DNA of 64,000 nucleotides from Methylococcales bacterium (GTDB lineage Bacteria > Pseudomonadota > Gammaproteobacteria > Methylococcales > Methylomonadaceae). Location: NCBI GenBank assembly GCA_026399015.1, contig JAPLRS010000007.1, positions 1-64,000 on the forward strand, written 5' to 3'. This document shows, in pieces, positions 28,937 to 39,281 of the stretch (the first letter of the stretch is position 1; each line of letters starts with the position of its first letter). A program made the translations under genes and the position numbers. The notes beneath the pieces are model-generated. The model saw nothing but the letters and a program-made list of their open reading frames with translations. It was not told the DNA's origin and ran no database searches.

Positions 28937-31258
28937 TTAAAACTGACAAGTATTTTGGCCATTAATAATGCCACATGTTAGTGTTGGGACTACTGAGGTT
29001 TGTCCACCGCGACTAGAATAGACAGTAACAGATACAGGAACTGAATACATAGTGCTGGGTAATGCCATATTTCCGGCAGGTTTTTGTGGTGACACGATGG
29101 TGCCATTAGCTGCATAGACCCAACATGGATTACTCGCAATTGGGCAGGGCAATGCAGTTGTCGCAGTCTTCGGGTTGTAAACTAACTCCATCGGCTGTGG
29201 ATCTGCCGCCATAGGAAACCCAAATTGATCAAAAGCCTGAACATACAACTGTAGATTGGGTGTAGTGGCAGCTAATGTTGAACCAGCTGTCACCGAAATC
29301 ACTCCTTTATTTTGCCTGTTATCCCATCTAGCAATCGCAAACACTATATCATCTGGTGTTTGAGATGCAGGAATCGATAATTGATTTGCTAATTTCCCCA
29401 AGCAATAAGTTGAAGCCGGCATTGGTGTACCCCAAGGCGCCGGATCAAGTGCTCCAACTATGGGAGGTTTCTCTCCAGCCGTCGGTGTTGTTAATGGACC
29501 TGAACCGCAAGATAAGAATGCCAAATCTTGAAAGTTGTTAGGTAATATTGGTGCACCTAAAAATAAGTTTTCAGGAAATATGTATTCAAAATTTGGTGCA
29601 TTATATTGGCCTGCCACTAGGCCATTTGCATATTTACCTGCAGGGTTATTAGGATCCAAATAAGTACGAGGGACGTAACAAGGCATGGTTCTACTATTGC
29701 ACATTGTCCGACTTACAATTCTAAAGTTTCTGGTTGGTGGGGCAAAATTACCTGTTGCAGGGACAAATCGCGCTCGTCCAATTACTGGTGGGCCAGAAGG
29801 GCTAACTGTACCAATTAAACGATCAGTAATTACCCCTGATTTTTTATCAACATCCATGGCGAAGATATCGACCATAGCACTTGGATCCGTTGTAAAACCC
29901 TCAACATGAACACGCGATGTAACTTCTTGAGGAATATTTTGCAGCGGTAAAGCATTGGTACCAGCCAATAACGCTTCAATCATTACATAAGCTGGTTTAC
30001 TTCCAGGGAATGTGTAAATACCTAAATGAGCATTAATAGTGTGAGCTGAAATAAAATATGGCGAGGTGAATACTGGTTCAGCGACATTAGTATCAATGGT
30101 TAATGTGCCTGAGTAAGTAATGTAGTCACCAACCTCAAAAGGTGTTTGGCGATCTGGACGCGTACTGCATGGAATATTAATAGTACCTACCGAACCACAT
30201 GGCCCTGCTGGTGGTACAACAGTTTTAGACAAAGGTTCCATTACATAGTTATGGCAATAACCATCTTTTTGCGCTGGAAACGCCGGAAAAGATATCCCAC
30301 CAACTGCCGGTAAATTTGAACATTTTGTAACGCTAGTTTGAACGGGTCTGTTTTGTTGAGGGCATAAAGCGTCAGTGTCCCCAGTCTCACCAAATGGATA
30401 AGCTCTAGGTATACACATAGGATATCCAGTAGCGGCATGAATGGTTGGGTTATCAGTATCCGCAGTAAATCTTGGATCATAGTGACTTTCTTCAACATCA
30501 CAAGTTCCTAGTATTTTACAATCAGATCCACCGTGTCTTAAACCAAAGCGACCAATAGGATCGTTAATACGTACACGTGAATCTGGAGCAACACATAAAG
30601 GATTTGGTGAGGATTGACCAACTAAGCCTTCTGAAGGTAATCCGGCTGAAATACAGAGTTCTCCAGTCGTGTAGTCAATTGATTTTATATACCCTTGACC
30701 CATGTTAAGAGCATTCTGTGAAATAAACACTAATCCAGCTATATGTTTCATTTGCCCAGTTGTACTATCTTTAACAATATTACCTTGCACATGCATTTCG
30801 TAAGCAGGAACAGGTAAAGAGTCTGGCTGATTACCAACAATTGATCCAGGTGGTGATACCTTATCTGCTAAAGCTAAACCTGAAGTATAGGGTTTTGTAC
30901 CAACAGGCACTAAATCAGCATCAAATAATTCCGCCCATGTTAATGCGGTTGCTGGCATTTGTAAGACTGTGTTACATGGGATGATAATTTCTATACCATT
31001 TACAGTCACTTTTCCGCCCCAAAGTTTAGGATCTACGTTACGGCCCGCATCAGTACATACACTAGGATCAAGTACCGCACTTTGAATATGACCATTAATA
31101 TCAAATTGAGATGGCACGACCGGTGGTGGTGTAGCAGGACTAATAGGAAAAATTCTTGGCTTAATTACATTCTGATTACCTTGAGCAGAATCAGCGTTGT
31201 TAAATACTAACATCATGCTGAGTATTGCTACATAGGGACAAAGGCGTATAATTGTCAT
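28937..31258 (-). CDS. Unrecognised large exported protein, upstream of the MauG-type gene
   Basis: A 773-aa protein with a signal peptide (MTIIRLCPYVAILSMMLVFNNADSAQG). I do not recognise a named family. It is rich in Pro, Gly and Cys: at least eighteen cysteines in patterns such as CAPDSRVRIND and CDVEESHYDPRF, as expected for a disulfide-bonded extracellular protein. An internal stretch (QTPFEVGDYITYSGTLTID) looks beta-rich. The start at 31258 has GGAG nine bases upstream; a GTG at 31285 is less likely. The 19-base gap to the dihaem gene implies a shared transcript and probably a shared job. Confidence 0.7.
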   Translation of the reverse strand: MTIIRLCPYVAILSMMLVFNNADSAQGNQNVIKPRIFPISPATPPPVVPSQFDINGHIQSAVLDPSVCTDAGRNVDPKLWGGKVTVNGIEIIIPCNTVLQMPATALTWAELFDADLVPVGTKPYTSGLALADKVSPPGSIVGNQPDSLPVPAYEMHVQGNIVKDSTTGQMKHIAGLVFISQNALNMGQGYIKSIDYTTGELCISAGLPSEGLVGQSSPNPLCVAPDSRVRINDPIGRFGLRHGGSDCKILGTCDVEESHYDPRFTADTDNPTIHAATGYPMCIPRAYPFGETGDTDALCPQQNRPVQTSVTKCSNLPAVGGISFPAFPAQKDGYCHNYVMEPLSKTVVPPAGPCGSVGTINIPCSTRPDRQTPFEVGDYITYSGTLTIDTNVAEPVFTSPYFISAHTINAHLGIYTFPGSKPAYVMIEALLAGTNALPLQNIPQEVTSRVHVEGFTTDPSAMVDIFAMDVDKKSGVITDRLIGTVSPSGPPVIGRARFVPATGNFAPPTRNFRIVSRTMCNSRTMPCYVPRTYLDPNNPAGKYANGLVAGQYNAPNFEYIFPENLFLGAPILPNNFQDLAFLSCGSGPLTTPTAGEKPPIVGALDPAPWGTPMPASTYCLGKLANQLSIPASQTPDDIVFAIARWDNRQNKGVISVTAGSTLAATTPNLQLYVQAFDQFGFPMAADPQPMELVYNPKTATTALPCPIASNPCWVYAANGTIVSPQKPAGNMALPSTMYSVPVSVTVYSSRGGQTSVVPTLTCGIINGQNTCQF

Positions 31259-31714
31259 GTCTGAAAGCTCCAATCTATTGATCACAATTAATAAACATTA
31301 AGTTTTTTAACATTTTTTAGTAAGATACCACAAAATCAATAGAATGCAAACTAATGTAATTAAATTTTTTTAACATCCATTAAAATAGTTAATTTAGTTT
31401 TCTAAATCATTGCTGAAACCAGACAGTTTAAATCAATATTTTAAAAAAAATTTTAACTATAATAAATACAATAAAAATATTAAAAAGTAATTTTTAACAA
31501 TTAGTTATATAAATTAAATACCGCACACCTATGTGGATTTTAATTTTAATAATTTTTTATTTTGACTTAGAATAAATTTGATGTTATCGTTTTTTACAAA
31601 TGTTAAGTCTTTTAACATTTTATTGAGCAAATACTCGATATAAGAGAAGATTAATGTAAAAAATTTACGATTAAATATTTATTAAATAATTTTAGGAATA
31701 ACGAGGATATTAAA
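31259..31714. other. AT-rich divergent promoter region
   Basis: This gap of about 456 bases separates the leftward unknown/MauG pair from the rightward Asp-rich gene, so it must contain two promoters. It holds one degenerate copy of the recurring palindrome (31521-31536). I see no ORF and no clear terminator in it. Confidence 0.6.
31521..31536. promoter_or_regulatory. Recurring palindromic site, degenerate copy B
   Basis: CCGCACACCTATGTGG matches copy A at 11 of 16 positions; the TATGTGG half is intact. It lies 179 bases upstream of the Asp-rich gene, similar to copies A and C relative to their genes. It could equally serve the leftward unit. Confidence 0.4.
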
Positions 31715-33091
31715 ATGAAACACCCACAATTATTATCATTGACAACAGCGGTAGCTCTCTTAGCTACACCTGTTTTACTACCCCAAAATATTTCTTGGTT
31801 GCAAAATGTTAGTAGCGTTGCGTTAGCTGCTAGTAATAATGTTGACCTAGATGACGATAACGATACTATACCGAATGCTGTCGATACTGATGATGATAAC
31901 GATGGCATCAAAAACGATAAAGATTTCGATGATGATAATGACGGCAAAAAAGATTCGGTAGATTTTGATGATGATAATGACGGTATTGTTGATAAATTAG
32001 ATCGTCGTGATGATGATGCTGACAATGATGGCAAAAATGATGTTGTAGACCTTGATGATGATAATGACGGAATCCCAGACTTAACTGATCCTGATGATGA
32101 CAATGATGGGATTATTGATACCAAAGATATCAATGACACTGACAATGATAATGACGGCATACTAAACGCTAAAGACTCTGATTTAGACAACGATAAAATC
32201 CCAAATAATAAAGATTTAGACGATGATAACGATGGCCTATCAGATGTAACAGAAAGTTTATCTGGCTATGATGATGACAGCGATGGTATTCAAAATTCTA
32301 TCGATGACGATGACGATAACGATGGAATTAAAGATGTCTCTGATAAAGATGATGATAATGATGGAATCATAGATTCTTTAGATACAGATGACGACAACGA
32401 CGGCATATCTGACGCGAAAGATACTGATGATGACAATGACACAATATTAGACAAGGACGATGTAAATGGTAGTGATAAGGACAACGATGGCCTAGTTGAT
32501 AGCGTTGACTCTGACGATGATAATGATAAGAGTCTTGACGCAGATGATACTGACGATGATAACGATGGTACGCCTGATGATAGCGATCTAAAGTCATTAG
32601 ATAAAGACCACGACGGTATTACTAACAGTATAGACATTGATGATGATAATGATGGTATCGATGATAGTTTGGATAGTGACGATGATAATGACGGAACCTT
32701 GGATGCTAATGATCAAGATGATGACAATGATAAAATCATAGATACCCTCGATAATGATGACGATAATGACTCAGTTACAGATAAGTTAGATCATAATACT
32801 TGCTTCGACATCGATAACGACGGCATTATTGATGGTGAAGATGAGGACTCAGACAACGATGGCATTGTTGACAGTAAAGATACAGATTCTGACAATGACA
32901 CCATTGATGACGGCAATGATCATGACTCCGATAATGACGGTGTTGACGATAATGATGATGACGATGAAGGTAATAACGGTATCACAGATGGATTAGATGA
33001 CGATACTACTGAATGTGAGGATCACCAACATCAAAATAGAGGTGAAACAGAGCAAAGTGGCAATGGTAATCATGGTCACAATAACAACTAA
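31715..33091 (+). CDS. Exported Asp-rich calcium-repeat (thrombospondin type 3) protein
   Basis: A 458-aa protein made almost wholly of DxDxDGxxD-type repeats after a signal peptide (cleavage probably after VALAA). The unit is about 12-13 residues, for example DDDNDGIKD, which in thrombospondin type 3 repeats wraps calcium ions. About 150 residues are Asp, so the protein is extremely acidic. The last 35 residues change to His/Gly/Asn (DHQHQNRGETEQ, NGNHGHNNN), a possible transition-metal site. GAGG precedes the ATG and a strong terminator follows, so it is a single-gene transcript. A cell-surface, sheath or matrix role is inferred. Its paralogue begins at 282. Confidence 0.88.
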   Translation: MKHPQLLSLTTAVALLATPVLLPQNISWLQNVSSVALAASNNVDLDDDNDTIPNAVDTDDDNDGIKNDKDFDDDNDGKKDSVDFDDDNDGIVDKLDRRDDDADNDGKNDVVDLDDDNDGIPDLTDPDDDNDGIIDTKDINDTDNDNDGILNAKDSDLDNDKIPNNKDLDDDNDGLSDVTESLSGYDDDSDGIQNSIDDDDDNDGIKDVSDKDDDNDGIIDSLDTDDDNDGISDAKDTDDDNDTILDKDDVNGSDKDNDGLVDSVDSDDDNDKSLDADDTDDDNDGTPDDSDLKSLDKDHDGITNSIDIDDDNDGIDDSLDSDDDNDGTLDANDQDDDNDKIIDTLDNDDDNDSVTDKLDHNTCFDIDNDGIIDGEDEDSDNDGIVDSKDTDSDNDTIDDGNDHDSDNDGVDDNDDDDEGNNGITDGLDDDTTECEDHQHQNRGETEQSGNGNHGHNNN

Positions 33092-33115
33092 TCAAATTTG
33101 ATTAATTAAAACATA

Positions 33116-33148
33116 AAAGCCCCTGCCTTAAAACAGGGGCTTTTTTTT
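33116..33148 (+). terminator. Rho-independent terminator of the Asp-rich gene
   Basis: AGCCCCTG and CAGGGGCT form an 8-bp GC-rich stem with an 8-base loop, followed by eight T residues, 25 bases after the stop codon. Confidence 0.95.
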
Positions 33149-33218
33149 GCTCATTCGAACATAAAACAAAACTAATTCAAAGACCTGATGTTTTACCTTG
33201 TAAGGACAAATAAATAAA

Positions 33219-33704
33219 TTATTTCTCAGCTAACTCTCTATAAGAGCCTGAAAAATATAACAATGGCTCGCCGTCTCTACAGACACTTTCTTGAATTTCT
33301 CCAATTACAATCCAATGGGTCCCTACCAAAACCTTGTTAACAACTTTACAATCTAAAGATAAAATACTGTCATTCAAAAAAGGCGTGCCACTTGCGCTAA
33401 CAGACCAATTAGTATTTGCAAAACGCTCTTCTTGACTAGCGCCACCGGCAAATTGATTTGATACATTTTGCTGATCTGTGCTTAATACATTGACCGCAAA
33501 ATTTTGGCTTTCTTCAATGCCAGTCCCAGTATCTGCATTTTGGTTAAGACAGACTAAAATTTGTGGTGGATTAGCAGAGACACTAGAAAATGCAGTAACT
33601 GTCATGCCTTGTAAACCATACCTTTCTGAGCTTGTAGTAACGACTGTTACGCCACTCGCCCAAAGTTGTAGCGCTTTTTTAAAATCATCAACACCGACAG
33701 CCAT
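33219..33704 (-). CDS. Flavin reductase-like domain protein
   Basis: A 161-aa FMN-binding split-barrel protein of the flavin reductase family (HpaC/RutF type). DDFKKALQLWASGVTVVTT, LQGMTVTAFSSVSANPPQILVCLN and ESQNFAVNVLS are the conserved blocks. Members either supply reduced flavin to a monooxygenase or have lost their partner. I chose the ATG at 33704 (MAVGVDDF) since GGAG lies six bases upstream; the upstream in-frame TTG at 33737 has no support. No flavin monooxygenase lies next to it. Confidence 0.85.
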   Translation of the reverse strand: MAVGVDDFKKALQLWASGVTVVTTSSERYGLQGMTVTAFSSVSANPPQILVCLNQNADTGTGIEESQNFAVNVLSTDQQNVSNQFAGGASQEERFANTNWSVSASGTPFLNDSILSLDCKVVNKVLVGTHWIVIGEIQESVCRDGEPLLYFSGSYRELAEK

Positions 33705-33922
33705 ACTTATCTCCAGTTTTAAGAATTTATTGTGCAAAATATTACGTTATTGTTAATAGTACAACAGCTATTAGTATTTTTAAAAGACTACAAAAAAATA
33801 AAGCGCTAACTAGTTGATACATTGACTATATCAATAAATTATGAGTATTAGTCCTGTTACGAGACCACCAGTTGTTCCTTTACAATTTGAGAATAAATGA
33901 CATAAAAATTTACAGATACCAC

Positions 33923-36055
33923 TTATAACTGCAATGCGGCTCGCACACAACGCAAAACGCCATAACTGTATTGTCCTTCTAACAACTCATAAACTGGTTT
34001 CAAGGCATTTTGTTGTTCATCCGGCAAACCTAAAATAACATCTTGAATGATTTTAATCTCCGACTCAGAAATATCCAGCACATCTGATAATCGCAATTGA
34101 CCTTGCTCTAAGCCATGAGCCAGATGGTTATAAATAGTATCTTCTTTAAGCTCACGTTTAATCGCAACTTGCTGCACACTAAAACCCAGTTTAAATAACT
34201 CAACCGATTCGTTAATAGTGTCTGGTGTTTTATGATCACCAACATAATCCAAAATAATACCCAAAAACTGTTCACCATATAATTCCAGCTTTCTAACGCC
34301 AACTCCTGATAACAAAGCCATCTGCGCAAGATTTGTGGGTTTTTCTTCAACCATGGCCATTAAGGTGGCATCATTAAAGATAATATAAGGTGGCACATCT
34401 TGATCGTCAGCAATACTCCGGCGCATAGCGCGCAAAGCATCCCATAAGGCGCTGTTCATTTGAGTTTTTGAAAGTTGCTTGGAGCCAGATTTTCGGCTAG
34501 ATTTAGTTTTTTCAACCTTGATATCTTTTCGCAGAATAAGCTGTTGTTCACCACGTAAAATTGGTCGACAGGTATCTGTTAACTGTAAAACGCCAAAATG
34601 TTCAAAATTAACCGACACCAAATTTCGCGCGACTAATTGCCTAAAGACCGAAGACCATTGTTGTTCATCTAAATCTTTACCAATACCAAAAGTAGAAATT
34701 TTATCGTGTGCTGCATTAACAATACGCTCAGTTGCTTTTCCAAGTAACACTTCAATTAAATAACCTACGCCATAGCGTTGCCCAGTTCTATAAATACATG
34801 ACAATGCTTGTTGCGCCACTAAAGTGCCATCCCAAGTTTCAACGGTTTCTAAACAAGTATCACAGTTATTACAGCCCTGCTCTAAATGATCACCAAAATA
34901 ATTGAGTAAGCCTTGGCGCCGACAATGCACTTGCTCACAAAGCGCCAACATGGCGTCTAACTTATGTAACTCTAAGCGTTTATGTGCTTCATCCGCAGGT
35001 GAATCAGCTAACATTCGGCGTAAAGTAATAACATCCTGTAAGCCATAAGCCATCCACGCATTCGCAGACAAGCCATCTCGCCCTGCTCTACCGGTTTCTT
35101 GATAATAGGCTTCAACACTTTTAGGCAAATCTAAATGCGCCACAAATCTTACATTAGGTTTATCAATGCCCATCCCAAAGGCAATAGTAGCGACAATCAC
35201 TAAACCTTCTTCCATCAAAAATCGGTGTTGATGTTGATAGCGCAACTCATTGGTCATACCTGCATGATAGGCTAAAGCATTTATACCTTTTCCTCTCAGA
35301 TACTCGGCAGTTTCATCTACTTTTTTTCTAGATAAACAATACACAATTCCCGAATCACCAGCATGTTCAGCCGTAATAAATTCAATTAATTGCATGCGGG
35401 CATTTTGTTTTTGCACGATACGGTATCGAATATTAGGCCGATCAAAACTACTTAAATACAGCGGGGCATGATGTAAATCTAAGCGCTCTATAATCTCCTG
35501 ACGAGTTTTCTCATCCGCTGTTGCCGTTAAGGCAATACGCGGGACATCAGGAAATTGCTCATGCAACATGGATAATTGCAAATAATCTGCTCTAAAATCA
35601 TGTCCCCATTGCGATACACAATGCGCTTCATCAATTGCAAATAATGCAATGCTAAGACGTTTAAATAAACCTAAAGTCCGATCAGAAGTTAAACGTTCTG
35701 GGGCAATATAGAGTAAATCGATTTCATGATTCAGTAATTGTCGTTCAATTAAGCGTACGTTATCTTGAGAAAGCGTGGAATTTAAAAAGGCGGCTTTAAC
35801 ACCCAATTGTAATAAAGCATTCACTTGATCTTGCATTAAAGCAATCAGAGGCGAGATAACTATACCTACCCCCGGTCTAATCAAGGCAGGAATTTGATAA
35901 CAAAGCGATTTACCACCGCCAGTAGGCATTAAGACTAAAGCATCTTGCCCTGCAATCACTGATTCTATAACGGTTTGTTGCTGGCCTCTAAAGTGATCAT
36001 AACCAAATACGGTCTTTAAAACTGCCAAAGGTTGCTTCGTTATGGTGCGATTCAT
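33923..36055 (-). CDS. recQ: ATP-dependent DNA helicase RecQ
   Basis: A 3'-5' helicase of recombination and fork repair. The 710-aa protein has Walker A ([15 protein letters not shown]), DEAH ([17 protein letters not shown]), motif VI ([13 protein letters not shown]), the zinc-binding cysteines ([10 protein letters not shown] and CNNCDTC), an RQC winged helix, and a C-terminal HRDC domain ([24 protein letters not shown]). About 100 further residues form an extra helical domain ([20 protein letters not shown]) like the helix-turn-helix tail of longer RecQ proteins. It is divergent from gshA. Confidence 0.96.
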   Translation of the reverse strand: MNRTITKQPLAVLKTVFGYDHFRGQQQTVIESVIAGQDALVLMPTGGGKSLCYQIPALIRPGVGIVISPLIALMQDQVNALLQLGVKAAFLNSTLSQDNVRLIERQLLNHEIDLLYIAPERLTSDRTLGLFKRLSIALFAIDEAHCVSQWGHDFRADYLQLSMLHEQFPDVPRIALTATADEKTRQEIIERLDLHHAPLYLSSFDRPNIRYRIVQKQNARMQLIEFITAEHAGDSGIVYCLSRKKVDETAEYLRGKGINALAYHAGMTNELRYQHQHRFLMEEGLVIVATIAFGMGIDKPNVRFVAHLDLPKSVEAYYQETGRAGRDGLSANAWMAYGLQDVITLRRMLADSPADEAHKRLELHKLDAMLALCEQVHCRRQGLLNYFGDHLEQGCNNCDTCLETVETWDGTLVAQQALSCIYRTGQRYGVGYLIEVLLGKATERIVNAAHDKISTFGIGKDLDEQQWSSVFRQLVARNLVSVNFEHFGVLQLTDTCRPILRGEQQLILRKDIKVEKTKSSRKSGSKQLSKTQMNSALWDALRAMRRSIADDQDVPPYIIFNDATLMAMVEEKPTNLAQMALLSGVGVRKLELYGEQFLGIILDYVGDHKTPDTINESVELFKLGFSVQQVAIKRELKEDTIYNHLAHGLEQGQLRLSDVLDISESEIKIIQDVILGLPDEQQNALKPVYELLEGQYSYGVLRCVRAALQL

Positions 36056-36137
36056 GCGACGATATTATTTCTTCAATCAGGTAAACCCATTATAATAGTC
36101 GGATTATACAGGACAGCAGTGAATACACGCCTACTCA

Positions 36138-37724
36138 ATGACCTATTTTACAAAATCACTCCCGACGCGACTGACACAATTACTTAAAAACGATCACCAA
36201 CAACTTTTATGTGGTGGCTTTAAAGGTATTGAAAAAGAAAGTTTACGTTTAGGCGAAAATGGCTTAATTGCCCAAACCCCACATCCAAAAGCCTTAGGCT
36301 CTGCGTTAACACATCCTAGTATTACGACAGATTATTCAGAAGCCTTAATTGAATTAATAACACCCGCATTTTCTGATATCAATGATGCGCTAGGATATTT
36401 ACAAAACATTCATGACTTTGTATATCACAATCTTGATGATGAAATCTTATTAGGCGCCAGTATGCCCTGTGGCATTGATGGAGATGTAAGTATTCCTATC
36501 GCCACTTATGGGAGTTCAAATATTGGCCGCATGAAACATGTCTATCGGCATGGCTTGTGGCACCGCTATGGTAGAACCATGCAAGCGATAGCTGGCATAC
36601 ATTTTAATTATTCTGTACCAGAAGCACTTTGGCCAACCCTACATAGCTTAGAGAAAAGTGACTTGTCGCTAGAGGAATTTAGAGCTGCTGCTTACTTTGG
36701 TTTAACCCGTAATTTTCAACGTATAGGGTGGTTAATTTTATATCTATTTGGTGCCTCACCCGCTATTTGTAAAAACTTTTTTAAAAGTCGTCCAGAACTC
36801 ATGACCCAATTCGAAGAGTTCGACTCAGGTACGCTTTATCACCCCTATGCCACCTCATTGCGTATGAGTGACATTGGCTATAAAAGTAAAAACCAAGCTA
36901 ATTTAAAAATAGATTACAACTCGCTAAGTGGTTATGTTGATAGTTTAACGCAAGCCATTAGTACGCCCTACCCCGACTACGAAAAGCTAGGCGTTACTAT
37001 TAATGGTGAATACCAACAACTTAACGCTAATATCTTACAAATTGAAAACGAATTCTATAGCACCATGCGCCCCAAACAGATCATCAATTCTGGGGAAAAA
37101 CCAACCATAGCCCTTAAAAAACGCGGCGTGCGTTATGTAGAAATGCGTTCATTGGATTTAGATATCTTTAATCCGATAGGTATCGATGTTGATAAAGCAC
37201 GTTTTATTGAAGCGTTATTGTTAACGTGTTTACTTAACAATAGTCCACAAAATACTGATCTTGATCAACAAATCAATAACTCTAATCAGCTAGCAGTAGC
37301 TAACCAAGGTAGAAAACCTGGCTTAACTTTACTGAGAGGCGAAGAAACTATTTTATTAACAGATTGGGCCACTGAAATTTTAGATTCCATGCAAACAGTC
37401 TGTGAGATTTTAGATAATGCAGACACAGACAAACCCTATACCAAAGCATTAGAACAACAAAAAACTGTAGTTAATAAACCTGATTTAACAGCGTCAGCAA
37501 GATTATTAGCTCGCATGACTGAAACACAGCAACCCTTTAGTCGATTTGCCTTAAACCAATCAAGAGAACATGCGGAATTCTTCAAAAATTGTGCTTTAAA
37601 AGCAGATGTTCAACAAGACTTTACAGAAATGGCTATTAAATCGATTACTAAACAAAACGAAATTGAACAAACACCTCAAATTCCTTTTGAAGAGTTTTTG
37701 CACAACTATTTCTCCCAAACATAA
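36138..37724 (+). CDS. gshA: Glutamate-cysteine ligase
   Basis: First step of glutathione synthesis, joining glutamate to cysteine with ATP. The 528-aa length and the start GGFKGIEKESLRLGENGLIAQT fit the proteobacterial type 1 enzyme. IMPLICITLY typical blocks are TDYSEALIELITP, SMPCGIDGD and GVRYVEMRSLDLDIFNPIGI. It is followed at 51 bases by cysH, so thiol synthesis and sulfate reduction may be co-expressed. Confidence 0.95.
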   Translation: MTYFTKSLPTRLTQLLKNDHQQLLCGGFKGIEKESLRLGENGLIAQTPHPKALGSALTHPSITTDYSEALIELITPAFSDINDALGYLQNIHDFVYHNLDDEILLGASMPCGIDGDVSIPIATYGSSNIGRMKHVYRHGLWHRYGRTMQAIAGIHFNYSVPEALWPTLHSLEKSDLSLEEFRAAAYFGLTRNFQRIGWLILYLFGASPAICKNFFKSRPELMTQFEEFDSGTLYHPYATSLRMSDIGYKSKNQANLKIDYNSLSGYVDSLTQAISTPYPDYEKLGVTINGEYQQLNANILQIENEFYSTMRPKQIINSGEKPTIALKKRGVRYVEMRSLDLDIFNPIGIDVDKARFIEALLLTCLLNNSPQNTDLDQQINNSNQLAVANQGRKPGLTLLRGEETILLTDWATEILDSMQTVCEILDNADTDKPYTKALEQQKTVVNKPDLTASARLLARMTETQQPFSRFALNQSREHAEFFKNCALKADVQQDFTEMAIKSITKQNEIEQTPQIPFEEFLHNYFSQT

Positions 37725-37775
37725 ATCAGGATCTAATACATTCTCTGACACACACTCATACCTAAATATATCGTT

Positions 37776-38498
37776 ATGACTGCACACACAATCGACACAT
37801 TACAAGCCGAATTAGCTGATAAAAATCCTAGAACTATTCTCAAAAGTGCGCTAGAACACTATGATAATATTTATATTTCTTTTAGTGGCGCAGAAGATGT
37901 AGTACTCATTGATATGGCAACTAAGCTTCGTAGCGATGTAAAAGTATTCTCATTAGATACGGGTCGATTACATCCAGAAACTTATCGCTATATTGAAACA
38001 GTTAGAAAACATTACAACATTCAAATTGAACTCCTCAGTCCAGATAGAGATCTATTAGATAACTTTGTAGCTAACAAAGGTTTATTCAGTTTTTACGAAG
38101 ACGGTCATCAAGAATGTTGCGGGATTCGTAAAGTAGAACCCTTAAAACGCAAATTAGCTCAATTAGATGCGTGGATTACTGGCCAGCGCAAAGATCAAAG
38201 CTTAGACACCCGTCAAGATATACCAGAAGTTCAGGTAGATAGCGCTTTTTCAACGACAGAAAAAACCTTAGTTAAATTTAACCCGCTTATCAATTGGTCA
38301 TCTAGCCAAGTGTGGGATTACATCGAAGCACATCAAGTTCCGTATAATCCTTTGCATCAACAAGGCTTTATTAGTATTGGATGCGAGCCATGTACTCGTG
38401 CCGTATTACCTAATCAACACGAACGAGTTGGCCGTTGGTGGTGGGAAGCCGGTGGCAAAAAAGAATGCGGTTTACACGCTGGTAATATTAAAAAATAA
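37776..38498 (+). CDS. cysH: Adenylylsulfate (APS) reductase, iron-sulfur type
   Basis: A 240-aa PP-loop reductase that forms sulfite from activated sulfate. Two cysteine pairs, CC at 114-115 and CxxC at 203-206, are the ligands of the 4Fe-4S cluster that marks APS reductases; PAPS reductases such as E. coli CysH lack them. The catalytic cysteine is in ECGLH (C231). Use of APS directly removes the need for APS kinase, which fits the ruined kinase tail on CysN (5649-7274). It is followed at three bases by a glycosyltransferase gene. Confidence 0.94.
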   Translation: MTAHTIDTLQAELADKNPRTILKSALEHYDNIYISFSGAEDVVLIDMATKLRSDVKVFSLDTGRLHPETYRYIETVRKHYNIQIELLSPDRDLLDNFVANKGLFSFYEDGHQECCGIRKVEPLKRKLAQLDAWITGQRKDQSLDTRQDIPEVQVDSAFSTTEKTLVKFNPLINWSSSQVWDYIEAHQVPYNPLHQQGFISIGCEPCTRAVLPNQHERVGRWWWEAGGKKECGLHAGNIKK

Positions 38499-38501
38499 GC
38501 T

Positions 38502-39281
38502 ATGTTACCTACTAATACCTTTAGCATTCTAGGCACTCCCTTCCCTAGCCTTAGTTACCAAGCCTGTCTTAGCTTATTTCAAAACTGGATAGAGAGTAAA
38601 TCCAACCATCAAGTCTGTATTGCTAATGTACATACTGTGGTAACAGCCCTATCCGACACAGAACTTTTAAATATAAACCAGCAATCGTTGATGACGATGG
38701 ATGGCTTACCGCTAGTGTGGTATGCCAAAAACGTTTATAAGTCCAAAACCGCTGAACGCGTGTGTGGGCCAGAATTAATGCTTAGATGTTTAGAGCATGG
38801 TCAATCCCAGGGTTGGAAGCATTTCTTTTTAGGTGGTAAAAATGATGTGTTGGTAGATTTAGTTGCTACTATGCAAACGCGCTACCCAAAGGTAAACATT
38901 GTAGGTTGGCATTCACCGCCATTTAGAGCCTTAACACCAGAAGAAGACGCACAACTAATTGACCTAATTAATGCGCAACAACCTGATTTTTTATGGGTAG
39001 GCTTAGGCGCCCCCAAACAAGAAAAGTGGATAGCCGCACATATTGATAAAATAACTGCGTCTGTGCAACTGGGTGTTGGCGCCGCCTTTGACTTTCATTC
39101 TGGGCATATCAAACGCGCGCCAGTATGGATGCAAAAAGTCGGATTAGAATGGTTTTACAGACTCTTACAAGACAAACGTTTATTTAAACGCTATCTTGAA
39201 ACTAACCCCATTTTTATAAAACACTTCATTAAAGATTATCTAAAATCTAGATTCAGCAAACAATCTAAACAAACAATTTAA
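38502..39281 (+). CDS. WecG/TagA/CpsF family glycosyltransferase
   Basis: A 259-aa glycosyltransferase family 26 enzyme, which adds a sugar such as N-acetylmannosamine or its uronic acid to a lipid-linked glycan. Family blocks are CIANVHTVVTALSD, MDGLPLVWYAK, RVCGPELMLRCLE, FFLGGKNDV, WVGLGAPKQEKWIA and GVGAAFDFHSG with the conserved Asp and basic C-terminus. The gene starts three bases after cysH and its end overlaps the convergent TPR gene by four bases. No polysaccharide operon lies next to it, so the product is unclear. Confidence 0.88.
   Translation: MLPTNTFSILGTPFPSLSYQACLSLFQNWIESKSNHQVCIANVHTVVTALSDTELLNINQQSLMTMDGLPLVWYAKNVYKSKTAERVCGPELMLRCLEHGQSQGWKHFFLGGKNDVLVDLVATMQTRYPKVNIVGWHSPPFRALTPEEDAQLIDLINAQQPDFLWVGLGAPKQEKWIAAHIDKITASVQLGVGAAFDFHSGHIKRAPVWMQKVGLEWFYRLLQDKRLFKRYLETNPIFIKHFIKDYLKSRFSKQSKQTI

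Noticed and set aside
31651-32637. Ser-rich open frames on the minus strand opposite the Asp-rich gene
   Set aside because: They are mirror images of the GAT/GAC repeat codons and lack start signals; the plus-strand gene has a signal peptide, ribosome-binding site and terminator.
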